Positions 47,503 through 57,224 of a DNA stretch of 64,000 bases are shown piece by piece. The stretch covers positions 2,108,001-2,172,000 of the forward strand of contig NZ_AP027732.1 in NCBI RefSeq assembly GCF_030296615.1, written 5' to 3'. The translations under genes and the position numbers were made by a program. The notes under the pieces are model-generated. The model saw only the letters and a list, made by a program, of their open reading frames with translations. It did not search any database and was not told the origin of the DNA. Numbering within the stretch: position 1 is the stretch's first letter; each line of letters opens with the position of its first letter. The stretch comes from Frondihabitans sucicola (GTDB lineage Bacteria > Actinomycetota > Actinomycetes > Actinomycetales > Microbacteriaceae).

Positions 47503-48933
47503 CGGAGGGAGGGCGGCGGGGGAGGGGGCGGCGGGCGCGGAGGGAGCGAGGCCGGCGGGCACGGGATCGCGCCCGGCGGCCACCCCGCGCGGCAGCCCCA
47601 CGAGCGAGACGACCGCGCTCACGACCAGCAGCACCACGACCACGACGATCACCCGGTGGAACCCGGCCACGTCGAGAACGCTGCCGGTGATGACGCCGAC
47701 GAAGGCCACGGCGACCAGCCCCGCCACGCGCGAGATCGCGTTGTTCACGGCGGACGCGATGCCCGCCTCGTCGGGAGCGATCTGCGCCAGCACGGTCGAG
47801 GTCAACGGCGTCACCGTGACCGTCATCCCGAGGCCGAAGAGCAGGACACCGGGCAGGATCTGCCACCAGACGTCGAGGGGATCGCGCGTCAGCAGCATCC
47901 AGGCGAATCCGGCGGCGGTGATCAGGGGTCCGACGGTCATGAACGGCCGCGGGCCGAATCGGCCGGCCAGACCGCCGACGGTGCTGGAGAGCAGCAGAGA
48001 CACGACCGTCGTCGGCAGAGTGATCAGGCCGGAGACGGTGGCGGGCAGGTGGCCGACCTCTTGGACGACGAGCGGGATGAGGAGCGTGCCCAGGCTGACC
48101 GAGGCGTAGATGCCGATCGTGGCGAGGTTCCCGACGGAGAAGGCGCGGACGGAGAAGAGCCGCAGAGGCATCATCGGGTGCGCTGCCCGGCGCTCCCAGA
48201 CGACGAACGCGACCAGGCAGAGCACACCGCCGATGAGTGCCGCCAGGATGAACGGGTCGTCGAACCCGATCCGCTGCCCTTCGATCAGGGCGAAGACCGG
48301 CCCCGCGAGTCCGAGCGCGCCGAGCACGGCCCCGAGGACGTCCACGTGGGCCCCTGCGGACGCCGTCCCACGGTGGGCGTCGGCGGGGAGCCGGGCCAGG
48401 AGCACGAGGGTGACCACGACGGGCAGGACGACGATGCCGAACACCCAGCGCCACCCGGCGGTGTCGACGAGTGCCCCGCCGGCGAGCGGACCGATGAGGA
48501 ACGCGACGCCGGTCCACGCGGTCCAGGTGCCGATCGCCTTGGCCATGGCGGTGCCCGTGAAGGTCGCGGTGATGATCGCCAGACTCGACGGTACGAGCAG
48601 GGCCCCGGCGACCCCCTGCAGGGCCCGAGCCGCGATGAGGAGCTCGGCGTTCGGGGCGATCGCGGCGAGCAGCGACGTCGCGCCGAACCCGATCAGCCCG
48701 GCGCGCAGGATCCTGACCCGCCCGAACGTGTCGGAGAGGGACCCCGCCACCAGCATGAGGGAGCCCAGGGTGAGCAGGTACCCGTCGACGACCCACTGCT
48801 GGAGAGTGACCCCGCCACCCAGATCGCGCGCCAGCGCGGGCAGCGCGACCGTGACGATCGACCCGTCGAGGAACGCCACGAACGAGGCCAGGATCGCCAC
48901 GACGAGCACGATGCGCCTGCCACTGGAAGCCAT
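47459..48933 (-). CDS. DHA2-type MFS exporter, C-terminal frame uncertain
   Basis: A proton-driven exporter: FVAFLDGSIVTVALPALARDL (TM1), GSLSDTFGRVRILRAG (motif A) and ARALQGVAGALLVPSSLAII (motif C). ATG 48933 begins a normal 14-TM protein up to about residue 450. As written, the frame then has no stop until 46525, reading antisense through the TetR gene, which is not credible. One extra base in the C-rich stretch near 47515 shifts to a frame that stops at 47459, giving 491 residues and ending inside repeat copy C. Confidence 0.85.
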
Positions 48934-49021
48934 GGCCTCACCCTACGGCCGCCGCCCCTCGGCGGCGTCCCCGTGACGGAGAGATCATGTCGGCGAGATC
49001 ATGCCGGCGAGAGTATGCCGA

Positions 49022-50203
49022 CTAGATCATGCCGACCAGGTTGTCGGGGGTGAGCGCCTTCGCCTCGGCGAGCACCTGGCGCGCCTTGTCGGTGGAGTCC
49101 CACACGTTCCAGAGCAGCACGCCCACCGGCACTCCGCCGTCGAGGTAGTAGACGACGACGCTCGAGTCGTCCTTCCAGTCCTCCACCGTCTCGAGCGAGG
49201 CGTCGAGCTTGCCGACGGCTTCGTAGGAGAGGTCGAAGACGTCGGAGTAGTAGCTCGGCGTGTGCGTGTACTTCTCGTCGGAGCCGGCCATGATCCGGCC
49301 GACCGCGCCGCCCTGCTCGTTCGCATTGTCGACGTGCTCGACTCGCCGGCGGCCCAGGATCGGATCGGGGTAGGACGCCACGTCACCTGCCGCGTAGACG
49401 AAGGGGTCGTCGGTCGCGAGGCGCACGTCGACGAGGATGCCGTCGTCGGTCGACAGCCCGGATCGCTGAGCCAGTTCGATGTTGGGCTCGATGCCGAGAC
49501 CGATCACGACCGAGTCGGCGTCGATCTCGGAGCCGTCGTCGAGGGTGAGGTGGATTCCGGAGGGATCGGCGCGGCCGGAGGCGAGCCTGCGGCCCGGCCG
49601 GAACGCGACCCCGTGGTCGCGGAACGCCGCCTCGAAGCGGTCGTCGACCGACTTCGGGAACGTCGACGCGCCGAGTTCCCGGTCGGGGAAGACGATCGTG
49701 ACGCGGGTGTCGTTCTGCACCAGCGCCGCCGCCAGCTCGGATCCGATGTAGCCGCCGCCGACGACCGCGACGTGGTGCCCTTTGCCGGCCAGCTCGCGCA
49801 GGCGCCGGTAGTCGGACGCGCTGCGGAAGTAGACGATCCTGCTGTCGTCGGGGAGGTCCAGACGCTTCGGACGCCCGCCTGTCGCGAGCAGGAGTCGGCC
49901 GTAGCCGATGGTGTCGCCGGAGGAGGTCGTGACGCTTCGGTTCGAGCGGTCGATGCTCTCGACCCGCGTCGACAGGCGCACCTCGGCGCCGGTCGCGTCG
50001 GTCGTCTTGAGGTCGTTGTCGTCGGGCGAGAAGTCGGGATCCGTCCAGAGCTTCTTGGAGAGCGCGGGCCGCGTGTACGGGGCGTCCACGTCTTCGCTCA
50101 GGATCACGATGCTGCCGCTCTTGTCGCGCTCGCGGATGCCTTTCGCGGCCGCGTCGGCGACCATCCCGCCGCCGACGATGACGTACTCGTAGTTCTCTGG
50201 CAT
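49022..50203 (-). CDS. FAD-dependent NAD(P)-disulfide-type oxidoreductase (ferredoxin reductase-like)
   Basis: A 393-residue pyridine-nucleotide flavoprotein. YVIVGGGMVADAAAKGI is the FAD motif, VAVVGGGYIGSELAAAL the NAD(P) motif, and VYAAGDVASY the second FAD motif. The pattern resembles rubredoxin/ferredoxin reductases or AIF-like enzymes. No redox cysteine pair is obvious. ATG 50203 follows GAAGGGAG. It lies 26 bases downstream of dps and is probably co-transcribed with it, which suggests a stress role. Confidence 0.9.
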   Translation of the reverse strand: MPENYEYVIVGGGMVADAAAKGIRERDKSGSIVILSEDVDAPYTRPALSKKLWTDPDFSPDDNDLKTTDATGAEVRLSTRVESIDRSNRSVTTSSGDTIGYGRLLLATGGRPKRLDLPDDSRIVYFRSASDYRRLRELAGKGHHVAVVGGGYIGSELAAALVQNDTRVTIVFPDRELGASTFPKSVDDRFEAAFRDHGVAFRPGRRLASGRADPSGIHLTLDDGSEIDADSVVIGLGIEPNIELAQRSGLSTDDGILVDVRLATDDPFVYAAGDVASYPDPILGRRRVEHVDNANEQGGAVGRIMAGSDEKYTHTPSYYSDVFDLSYEAVGKLDASLETVEDWKDDSSVVVYYLDGGVPVGVLLWNVWDSTDKARQVLAEAKALTPDNLVGMI

Positions 50204-50229
50204 GTTCGGCTCCCTTCGACGTCCTCGGG

Positions 50230-50769
50230 TCAGTTGGCGACGGCTCCGACGCGGTCCAGCCCGGCGGCTTCGGCCTTGGCGTCGCGTTCGCGGGTCGCCT
50301 TGGCGCGATTGTCCTTCTCGGGGTGGCGGTTCTCCGCACCGGTCATCCAGGCGAGCTGCTCGAGGCGCTCGAGGATGCTGTGCAGCACGTCGGCCGTCGT
50401 CGGGTCCTCCTCGTCGATCGAGTCGTGGACTTTTCGCATCGTGTCGGTCGCCGCGTACATGCGCTCGACGATGAGGTCGACGACGTCGACCGTCTCGACC
50501 GGACCCTCGGGGAACTCGGGCAGGCTCGTGGTCTTCGCGATCGTGCTGCTGCGCCCGTCGGGGACCAGGTAGACCGCGCGCATGCGCTCGGCCACCTCGT
50601 CGGAGAACTCGCGGGCGGCGTCGACGATCTCGTCGAGCTGCAGGTGGAGGTCGCGGAAGTTCGAGCCGAGGAGGTTCCAGTGGGCCTGCTTGCCCTGGAT
50701 GTGCAACTCGATGAGGTCGACAAGCACCTTCTGCAGGCTGTCGTGGAGTTTCTCGGATCCTTGGAACAT
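50230..50769 (-). CDS. dps: Dps family DNA-binding ferritin
   Basis: Iron-storing, DNA-protecting dodecamer subunit, 179 residues. The ferroxidase ligands sit in KQAHWNLLGSNFRDLHLQLDEIVDAAREFSDEVAERM, the Dps signature. The C-terminal tail is charged (ENRHPEKDNRAKATRERDAK), as used for DNA binding in several Dps. ATG 50769 follows GAAGGAGAC. It heads a two-gene unit with the FAD reductase. Confidence 0.93.
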   Translation of the reverse strand: MFQGSEKLHDSLQKVLVDLIELHIQGKQAHWNLLGSNFRDLHLQLDEIVDAAREFSDEVAERMRAVYLVPDGRSSTIAKTTSLPEFPEGPVETVDVVDLIVERMYAATDTMRKVHDSIDEEDPTTADVLHSILERLEQLAWMTGAENRHPEKDNRAKATRERDAKAEAAGLDRVGAVAN

Positions 50770-50910
50770 GGTGTCTCCTTCTGTGCTCGGGGGCGACGAC
50801 AGGGTCGGCGCGATGCGGTGGACGGTACGCCCGACGCCTCAACTGGGGCTAAGGATGTGTACCCCGCCTGCGGTAGGGTTCGAGAACTGATGGCCTTGAG
50901 GGGGCGGACC

Positions 50911-51252
50911 ATGACCGACACCGACGCGACGGCACTCGGCGAAGCCTCGTGGGGAGACGCGCTGCCGGCCGAGATCAAGTCACTCGAGTTCTGCCTGACC
51001 ACCGCCTTCCACGCCTTCGACGACATCGACCGGATGACGATGGAGCACCGGGTCCGCGTCGTGAACGACGTCACCGGCACCGTGCCGGACACCGCCAGCG
51101 CCGCCGCGCGAGCCGGGCACGCCGAGTGGGCCGTCAGCGTCGTGCGGGCTGCGTCCGAACGGCGACCGGCCTGGTCGTCCCTCTGCTCCCGCTGGGACGC
51201 CATGATCGCCTCGAGCCTCGACGCGATCTCGGCTTCCGCCCTCGTCACCTGA
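50911..51252 (+). CDS. Small hypothetical protein
   Basis: A 113-residue soluble protein (ALPAEIKSLEFCLTTAFHAFDDIDRMTMEHRVRVVNDVTG). I do not recognise a family. The start is ATG 50911 with GAGGGGG 7 bases upstream; ATG 50890 is an in-frame alternative. It stands alone and is divergent from dps. Confidence 0.65.
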   Translation: MTDTDATALGEASWGDALPAEIKSLEFCLTTAFHAFDDIDRMTMEHRVRVVNDVTGTVPDTASAAARAGHAEWAVSVVRAASERRPAWSSLCSRWDAMIASSLDAISASALVT

Positions 51253-51287
51253 GCGACGCCTCGGCGCGCGAGCCTACGATCGGCAGA

Positions 51288-52018
51288 GTGGCATCAGCTC
51301 CCGAGGCTCCCGAGGTACCGGCGATCAGCCGTGTGCGCGCCGTCCCCGGCGGGGTCGCGCACTACCTCCGCGTCCTGCCCTTCGACTACGCGTTCGTGTG
51401 GCGCGCGCATCTCCGCAGCCTGCTCGGGAACGCCTCCGTGCCGAAGCGGTACCGGGAGGGCGACCGGGCGCCGATCCTGCTCCTCCCGGGCGTGTACGAG
51501 TCCTGGCGTTACCTCCGCTGGTTCGGCGACCGCCTCAACGAACTCGGACATCCCGTGGTGGTGGTGCCAGGACTCGCGCACAATCGCAAGCCCATCGCCG
51601 CGACCGCGGTCGTCGCGCAGGCGATCCTGGACGCCCACGATCTCCGGGGGTCGTGATCCTGGGGCATTCCAAGGGCGGCATCATCGGCAAGACGATGATG
51701 CTCGACACCGACACCGGGGGCAGGATCGACCGGATGGTCACCGTGAATTCGCCGTTCTCCGGTTCGCGCTGGGCCAGGTTCGCTCCGAACCCGAGCATTC
51801 GGGTGTTCCGGACCACAGATCGACATCTGCTCCGCCTGGCGGATCGACTCGACGTCAACTCCAGGATCACGTCGCTCGGAGCGCGTGCCGACCTGCACGT
51901 TCCCGAGGGGAGCCACCTGCCGGGCGCCCGCAACGTGACGCTCCCGGTGGACGGGCATTTCCGGCCGCTCGGGCACCCGGCGAGTCGCGCGGCGATCCTC
52001 GCTGCGCTCCTCGACTGA
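51288..52018 (+). CDS. Alpha/beta hydrolase, frameshifted
   Basis: Lipase- or esterase-type alpha/beta hydrolase, 243 residues when repaired. APILLLPGVYESW supplies the oxyanion strand, VVILGHSKGG the nucleophile elbow with Ser, and the C-terminal PVDGHFRPLGHP the His. Near 51653 a run of five G should be six to link HDLRG with VVILGHSKGG; the break falls right at the active site. GTG 51288 lies a few bases after CCTACGAT, a leaderless-looking start. Confidence 0.88.
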
Positions 52019-52025
52019 CTGTCTC

Positions 52026-52514
52026 CTAGAGGGTCTCGAGCAGGTCGTCGAGCCGCTGGTAGCCCTCGCGGACGCCGCCCTCCATTCCGGCGGCCAGATG
52101 GCCGTCGCGCGCCTCCTGCGTGAGGTGCACGCTGCGGCTCATGATGCGGGTGCCGCCTTCGGCGTCCGGCGCGAAGCGGACCTTCTCGAGGCTCGCGTGC
52201 CCCGGCGCACCGAGGAACTCGAACGTCTGCGTGATGCTCTCGAGCGGCTGTACGTCGTGGAACACACCGCGGAATTCGTAGGCGTCGCCGTTCGGAGATC
52301 GGTGGACGAAGTTCCAGGAGCCACCGACTCGGACGTCGTATTCGAGGACCTCCATGGTGTAGCCGATCGGGCCGAGCCACTGGGCGACCAGGGCAGGCTC
52401 GGTGTAGGCGCGCCAGATGGCTTCGACAGGCGCGTGGACGACCCGCTCGAGATCGATGGAGAGGACGCCGTCGGGCGCCGTGATGATCGTGGGGTCGGGG
52501 GAGGTGGTGCTCAT
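52026..52514 (-). CDS. SRPBCC (AHSA1-type) domain protein
   Basis: A 162-residue START-like protein: IDLERVVHAPVEAIWRAYTEPALVAQWLGP and GGSWNFVHRSPNG are the AHSA1 pattern. The stop of the ArsR gene overlaps its start by four bases, so they form an operon. ArsR-SRPBCC pairs are common in actinobacteria, with the regulator controlling both. Confidence 0.9.
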   Translation of the reverse strand: MSTTSPDPTIITAPDGVLSIDLERVVHAPVEAIWRAYTEPALVAQWLGPIGYTMEVLEYDVRVGGSWNFVHRSPNGDAYEFRGVFHDVQPLESITQTFEFLGAPGHASLEKVRFAPDAEGGTRIMSRSVHLTQEARDGHLAAGMEGGVREGYQRLDDLLETL

Positions 52515-52861
52515 GGTGTTCCAGCCTTTCGCGAAGGGGGAGCCGCACGATCGGCGACGATGCCGTCGAGGGCCCGGAACCGACGTTCGGCAGCGAGCCG
52601 ATAGCCGTCGATCCACGACGTGAGGGTTTCGAGGGCGGCCGGGTCGAGGTGACACGGCCGGCGCTGCCCGTCGCGGGAGCGCGTGATGAGACCGGCCTGC
52701 TCGAGCACCTGGATGTGACGCGAGACGGCCTGCTTGGTGATGGCGAACGGCTCGGCGAGCTCGTTGACCGTGAGAGGCCCTCGAGACAGCCGGGCGACCA
52801 GGGCGCGACGCACGGGATCGGCCAGAGCGAGGAACGCTCGGTCGAGTCCGTTGTCGTCCAT
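52511..52861 (-). CDS. ArsR family regulator
   Basis: A 116-residue winged helix: FLALADPVRRALVARLSRGPLTVNELAEPFAITKQAVSRHIQVLEQAGLI. No metal-binding CxC motif, so probably a non-metal subfamily. The start is ATG 52861 (MDDNGLD); TTG at 52867 is an alternative. It is first in the ArsR-SRPBCC unit. Confidence 0.93.
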   Translation of the reverse strand: MDDNGLDRAFLALADPVRRALVARLSRGPLTVNELAEPFAITKQAVSRHIQVLEQAGLITRSRDGQRRPCHLDPAALETLTSWIDGYRLAAERRFRALDGIVADRAAPPSRKAGTP

Positions 52862-52878
52862 GATCAACCAATCGCTTT

Positions 52879-52896
52879 ATCAACTGTTGTGTTGAT
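52879..52896. promoter_or_regulatory. ArsR operator candidate
   Basis: ATCAAC (52879-52884), TGTTGT, GTTGAT (52891-52896) form an 18-bp dyad. A further GATCAACC lies closer to the start. Position and symmetry suit autoregulation. Confidence 0.6.
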
Positions 52897-52929
52897 TAAG
52901 ATACGCGCAGGATCACGCTGCCGCAAGCC

Positions 52930-53994
52930 CTACGATTCCTGCAGCTCCTCGCGCACCCGCCGCAGGTCCTCCAGCATCGAGCCGATCAGGATCCAGTGCT
53001 CCGGGTCGGGCCTCACGACCAGGAGAGGTGCGGTCAGCGCCGGAAGCTCGTCGGTGGTGAGCGGGACGGCTTCACCCGCGGCGGCCTCCTCCTCGCGTTC
53101 GTGCACGAGGAGGCGAACGTCGTGCGCGGCCCGGCGCAACTCGTCGGCGATGCCGGCGACGACCGGGTCGTCGATCAGACGTTCCTCGTAGTTGTCGCGG
53201 AGCGTCCTGGTCATGGCGACGACCCGGTGCACGAGATTCGACAGGGTCCGAAGGAGCTCGCGGTCGGCCTCGAGGATCCGGCGCTGCCGCTTCGCGCGCG
53301 GGTTGAGCGTCAGACTCTCCTCACCGGTCTTGACGGCGGTCGCCGCCTTGGCCCTGAGCTCGCGGAGCTCGCGCGCTCGGAACAGGGCGGCATCGAGCTC
53401 GGCGACAGGCGTCGGGGCCTCGAGCGCGGAGGCCAGGGAGTCGAGAGCCGTACCGACATCGCGGGCGAGGCGCCCGACAGCCAGGTGAGCCGGGCCGAGC
53501 AGGACGGGCGGCGCGAGGAGGACGTTGACCGCCAGCGCGACGACGGCCCCGATCACGGTTTCGATGATCCGGTCGAAGGCGTAGTGCGGGGTGACGATTC
53601 CGACGGAGAGCACGAGCATCGCCGAGATCGGCACCTGGGTCGTCGACGTCGGCGTCAGCTTGAACGCCCAGGCGAGTAGGAGCGCCAGGACCACGGCGAG
53701 CAGCACGATCCAGGTGTGGTCGTGGCCGAGGACCGCTCCGACGACGTAGGCGAGCGCGACGCCCATCACGACGCCCGCGCTGCGCTCGAGGCCGCGGCCG
53801 AACGACTGGTTGATGCTCGGCTGGACCACCAGCAATGCTGCGATCGCCGCGAAGATCGGCAGCCCCTGGCCGAGCAGGAGGAAGGCGACGATCCACGCGA
53901 GAACGACGGCGAGCGAGGTCTTGACGACCTGCAGCAGCGGGAGGCGCGAAGGCTGCCGCAGGCGCGAGAAGACGCGAACTCCGGACGGCGGCAC
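52930..53994 (-). CDS. FUSC family (aromatic acid exporter-like) membrane protein
   Basis: A 354-residue membrane protein. Six hydrophobic segments fill residues 20-175 (LLQVVKTSLAVVLAWIVAFLLL, PIFAAIAALLVVQPSINQSFGRGLERSAGVVMG), followed by a long helical cytoplasmic domain. The QSFGRGLERSAGVVMG stretch is the FUSC hallmark. Likely exports aromatic acids or is related to YccS; the substrate is unknown. GTG 53994 start. It is divergent from the kinase-like gene at 54054. Confidence 0.9.
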   Translation of the reverse strand: MPPSGVRVFSRLRQPSRLPLLQVVKTSLAVVLAWIVAFLLLGQGLPIFAAIAALLVVQPSINQSFGRGLERSAGVVMGVALAYVVGAVLGHDHTWIVLLAVVLALLLAWAFKLTPTSTTQVPISAMLVLSVGIVTPHYAFDRIIETVIGAVVALAVNVLLAPPVLLGPAHLAVGRLARDVGTALDSLASALEAPTPVAELDAALFRARELRELRAKAATAVKTGEESLTLNPRAKRQRRILEADRELLRTLSNLVHRVVAMTRTLRDNYEERLIDDPVVAGIADELRRAAHDVRLLVHEREEEAAAGEAVPLTTDELPALTAPLLVVRPDPEHWILIGSMLEDLRRVREELQES

Positions 53995-54053
53995 GACCCC
54001 AAGGGTACGGCGCGCCGAAGAGTGAAGAAACGTCGAACTCCGGCGAGACCTAG

Positions 54054-55361
54054 TTGACTGTGGCTGTGTGGCCTAACTCCGGTGAGATCCTCCCCGCGGC
54101 CTTCGCCGACAGCGGGGCGCGAGTGGTGTCGTTCCGGCCTCACTCGGTGGAGCCCTCCGGCGGCGGCTACCTCTTCGGCTACGAGGTCGACACGGTCGGC
54201 GCCGACGGAATCGCCTCGACGGTCCTCACGTTCATCGACACCGACCCGGCCTCGGTGGAGGCCTCCCGCGCGAGCGGAGGCACGGTGGTCACCGACCCCG
54301 CGACCTCCCGGCCCGTCCGCGTGTGGGCCTACCCCTCCGATCCTGCGCTCCCCGCTCTGGCCACCGTGACCTACCCGGAGCGCGTGGCCGAGGTCCTGGG
54401 CGCGCTGGGCATCGAGGCATCGGAGGCGGAGCTCACCGTCGCCGCCTATCGCCCCGGCAAGCGGGCCGTCGTCAAGATGCGCAGCGGGCGGACGACGCTG
54501 TTCCTCAAGGTGGTGCGCCCCTCGCGGGCCGAGCCGATCGCCGCGCAGCACGCCGCGTTCCAGGCGGCCGGGCTGCCGGTGCCGCGGGTGCTCGCGGCGC
54601 AACCCGACGGACTCCTCGTGCTCGAAGCCGTCCGCGGAGTCGCCGCCGGCACGCGCGTCGTCGAGCTCGCCGAGGGGCACGCCTTCGTCGACAACCTCGT
54701 GGCCCTCTCACAGGCCGTGGCGTCGGTCCACCTGACGCAGCGCGCTCAGGCGGACGCCCTGGACAACGGCGCCTGGCACCGCACCAGCCTCGCGGCGTCC
54801 CTGCCCGATCGGGCGCGCGAGATCCACGGCGTGTACGACGAGATCGAGGCCCGCGTCGCACGGTGGTCGCCCGACGAACGCCAGGTGGTCCACGGAGACC
54901 TGCACCTCGAGCAGCTCTTCGTCGATCCGGACGAAGCGGGCAGGATCACCGGGCTCCTCGACATCGACACCGCGGGCTGGGGTCATCCGGCGCGCGACGC
55001 CGGTGCGCTCGTGGCGCACCTGGTCGTCACCGCGCAGTGGCACCGGGGCAACGGCGACCAGGCGCAGGCGCAAGCCTGCGAGGTGATCGCCGACCACGTC
55101 GTCGAGGGCTGGACGCAGCGGAACCCCGCGCTCGCCGACCGCCTTCCGCCGACCATCGCCTCTCAGCTGCTCGCCCACGCCGGCGGCCAGGCCACTCTCG
55201 GCACGGAGGTCGGCCGCACGAAGGCGTTGCAGCTGGTCGACGCCGCCGAGGGGACTCTCTGGCCCCGACGGTCGGAGCCCGCCCCTGCCTCCACGCCTCC
55301 GACGCACGACGGCGACACAGGCAGCGCGCCTAGCGTGGTGGACAGCACCTCTCCCGCCTGA
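54054..55361 (+). CDS. Aminoglycoside-phosphotransferase-fold kinase
   Basis: A 435-residue small-molecule kinase. The catalytic loop is VVHGDLHLEQLFVD and the Mg-binding motif LLDIDTAGWGHPARD, both clear. The N-terminal residues 1-120 are not APH-like, giving a longer protein than usual. Maltokinase or another sugar kinase is possible. The TTG at 54054 is the first start; GTG at 54060 or 54066 fits equally. It lies 21 bases before the Rieske-FAD gene. Confidence 0.82.
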   Translation: MTVAVWPNSGEILPAAFADSGARVVSFRPHSVEPSGGGYLFGYEVDTVGADGIASTVLTFIDTDPASVEASRASGGTVVTDPATSRPVRVWAYPSDPALPALATVTYPERVAEVLGALGIEASEAELTVAAYRPGKRAVVKMRSGRTTLFLKVVRPSRAEPIAAQHAAFQAAGLPVPRVLAAQPDGLLVLEAVRGVAAGTRVVELAEGHAFVDNLVALSQAVASVHLTQRAQADALDNGAWHRTSLAASLPDRAREIHGVYDEIEARVARWSPDERQVVHGDLHLEQLFVDPDEAGRITGLLDIDTAGWGHPARDAGALVAHLVVTAQWHRGNGDQAQAQACEVIADHVVEGWTQRNPALADRLPPTIASQLLAHAGGQATLGTEVGRTKALQLVDAAEGTLWPRRSEPAPASTPPTHDGDTGSAPSVVDSTSPA

Positions 55362-55382
55362 CCCGCCGCCCAGGAGGCACCG

Positions 55383-56863
55383 ATGACGTCGCTGTGGCTC
55401 GATACGATCCGCACCATCCCCACCGACGAGTTCGAACCGCTCGCGACCTACGACGACGTGATCGTCGGGGCCGGGCTCACCGGGCTCGTCACGGCGCTCC
55501 TGTTCGCTCGCCGGGGCCACACGGTCGCCGTCCTCGAGGCGCGCACCGTCGGCGGCCTGGCGACCGGCAGCTCTTCGGCGATGGTGAGCCTCCTCCAGGG
55601 CGCCCAGCTGCAGAAGATCCACGGGCGCACGTACCAGGGGGTCGTCGACGCCTACACCGAGGGCAACACGGAGGCGTTCGACTGGCTGCTCGACTACGCC
55701 GACGGCGCCGGGGTCGACGTGGAACGCCGCGACGCCTTCAGCTACGCGACGACGCGCCGAGGTCTGGCCCGGGTCGACGCCGAGTACCTGGTCGGCCGCC
55801 GCGCCGGACTCGACCTCGTCAAGACCGTCGACGTCGACGTGCCGTTCGCGACCCTGGGGGCCGTGCGACTTCGCGACCAGGCGCAGCTCGACCCGCTCGA
55901 GCTCGTCGCCTCGCTCGCGGCCGACGTGCGAGCCCTCGGCGGCATCATCGTCGAGAACGCGCACGTGACCGGGGTCGACGCCGGCGACCCTGCGACGACT
56001 CACACGTCGCTCGGCGATGTCCGCTCCGAGCGGGTGCACCTCACCACGGGGGCTCCGATCCTCGATCGCGGTCTCTACTTCGCCAAGATCAAGCCGCGGC
56101 GCTCCTCGGCATGGCGTTCGCCGACGTCGATCCTGCAGATCTTCCCTCCGCCATGTACCGCTCCGTCGACGCGCCCTCGCGGTCGGTCCGGCGCTACCGC
56201 GACCAACTCGTCGTCGGTGGCAACACCCACGGCGTGGGGCGCGCAGCCTCCGAGGAGGAGCTGGTGCACGATTTGGACGACTGGACCCGCGCCCACTGGC
56301 CCACGGCTCGCAGGCGCCGCGTCTGGAGCGGGCAGGACTACGCGACCCCTCACGGCGTCCCGTTCGTCGGCTACCTGCCGCGGGGCCGTGGCCGGATCTT
56401 CCTGGCGACCGGCTACGACTCCTGGGGAATGACGAACGCCGTGTCGGCCGCGCGCATGCTGGTGTCTGACGTCGTCGGCGACAACACCCCGTGGATGTCC
56501 GCTCTGCACCACCGGATCACGACGCCGGCGGCCATCGGAGCGGGACTCGGCGAGAACGCGGCGGTCGCCTGGTGGTTCGCGCGCGGCTGGGCGCGGGCCC
56601 TGACGAACCCGCTGCTGCCGGGGGAGGAGCCCGTCGACGGAACCGGCGTCGTGGGATCCGACGGCTTCCGGCCGGTGGCCCGCTCCACGGTGAACGGCGA
56701 GACCTGCTCCCTGTCGGCCGTGTGCCCGCACCTGGGCGGTGTCGTGTCGTGGAACGATCAGGAGCTCAGCTGGGACTGCCCGCTGCACGGCTCGCGCTTC
56801 ACCGCGGCAGGCGGCGTGATCGAGGGGCCGGCGAAGCGCGGCCTGACGCCGCGCGCCTCGTGA
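55383..56863 (+). CDS. FAD-dependent oxidoreductase with C-terminal Rieske domain, frameshifted
   Basis: A 493-residue fusion. The DAO-type FAD domain starts YDDVIVGAGLTGLVTALLFARRG; the C-terminal Rieske [2Fe-2S] domain has CPHLGG and CPLHG, all four ligands present. Near 56093 CCGCGGCGCTCC lacks one G; repair joins KIKPRALLGMAFADVDPADLPS. Such fusions are found in actinobacteria and are thought to act on small amines; the substrate is unknown. It follows the kinase-like gene by 21 bases. Confidence 0.9.
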
Positions 56864-57224
56864 CACGCCCGGGTTGCGGCGCGCCGCCTCGCGTGGTGGC
56901 GCGTGCCTTGAGCGGGGCGTAAACTACAGCCAGCATCAAAACGTCTGCAGACTCCAATCGGCTGTCTCCAGAAGAGTTTTGATCCAGCGGTGCTCGAACC
57001 CCGCGACCGCCGACACGACCGCGTGCCGGCGACGCGAGTCGAGCAGGGGTTCTTCACAACTCCGTTCTGCCGCACCCGGATCGCCACCGAATGCTGATCC
57101 TGCCCGTAGTTCTCCAGCAACACAGCCGTATCCGGTCGTCTCCACCGACCCGATGCAGTCCCTCCCGCCTCGAGCCGCGCGACGATCACGTCGCAGGCCG
57201 CGGCGGCACCACTTAGGAGGAGCC
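56864..57224 (+). promoter_or_regulatory. 361-base upstream region and structured leader of SNF2 gene
   Basis: No gene seen. TAAACT (56920-56925) is a possible -10. Just after it, ATCAAAAC (56935-56942) pairs with GTTTTGAT (56976-56983), and the palindrome GTCTGCAGAC (56943-56952) lies inside. A start near 56932 would give a leader of about 290 nt. Confidence 0.5.
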
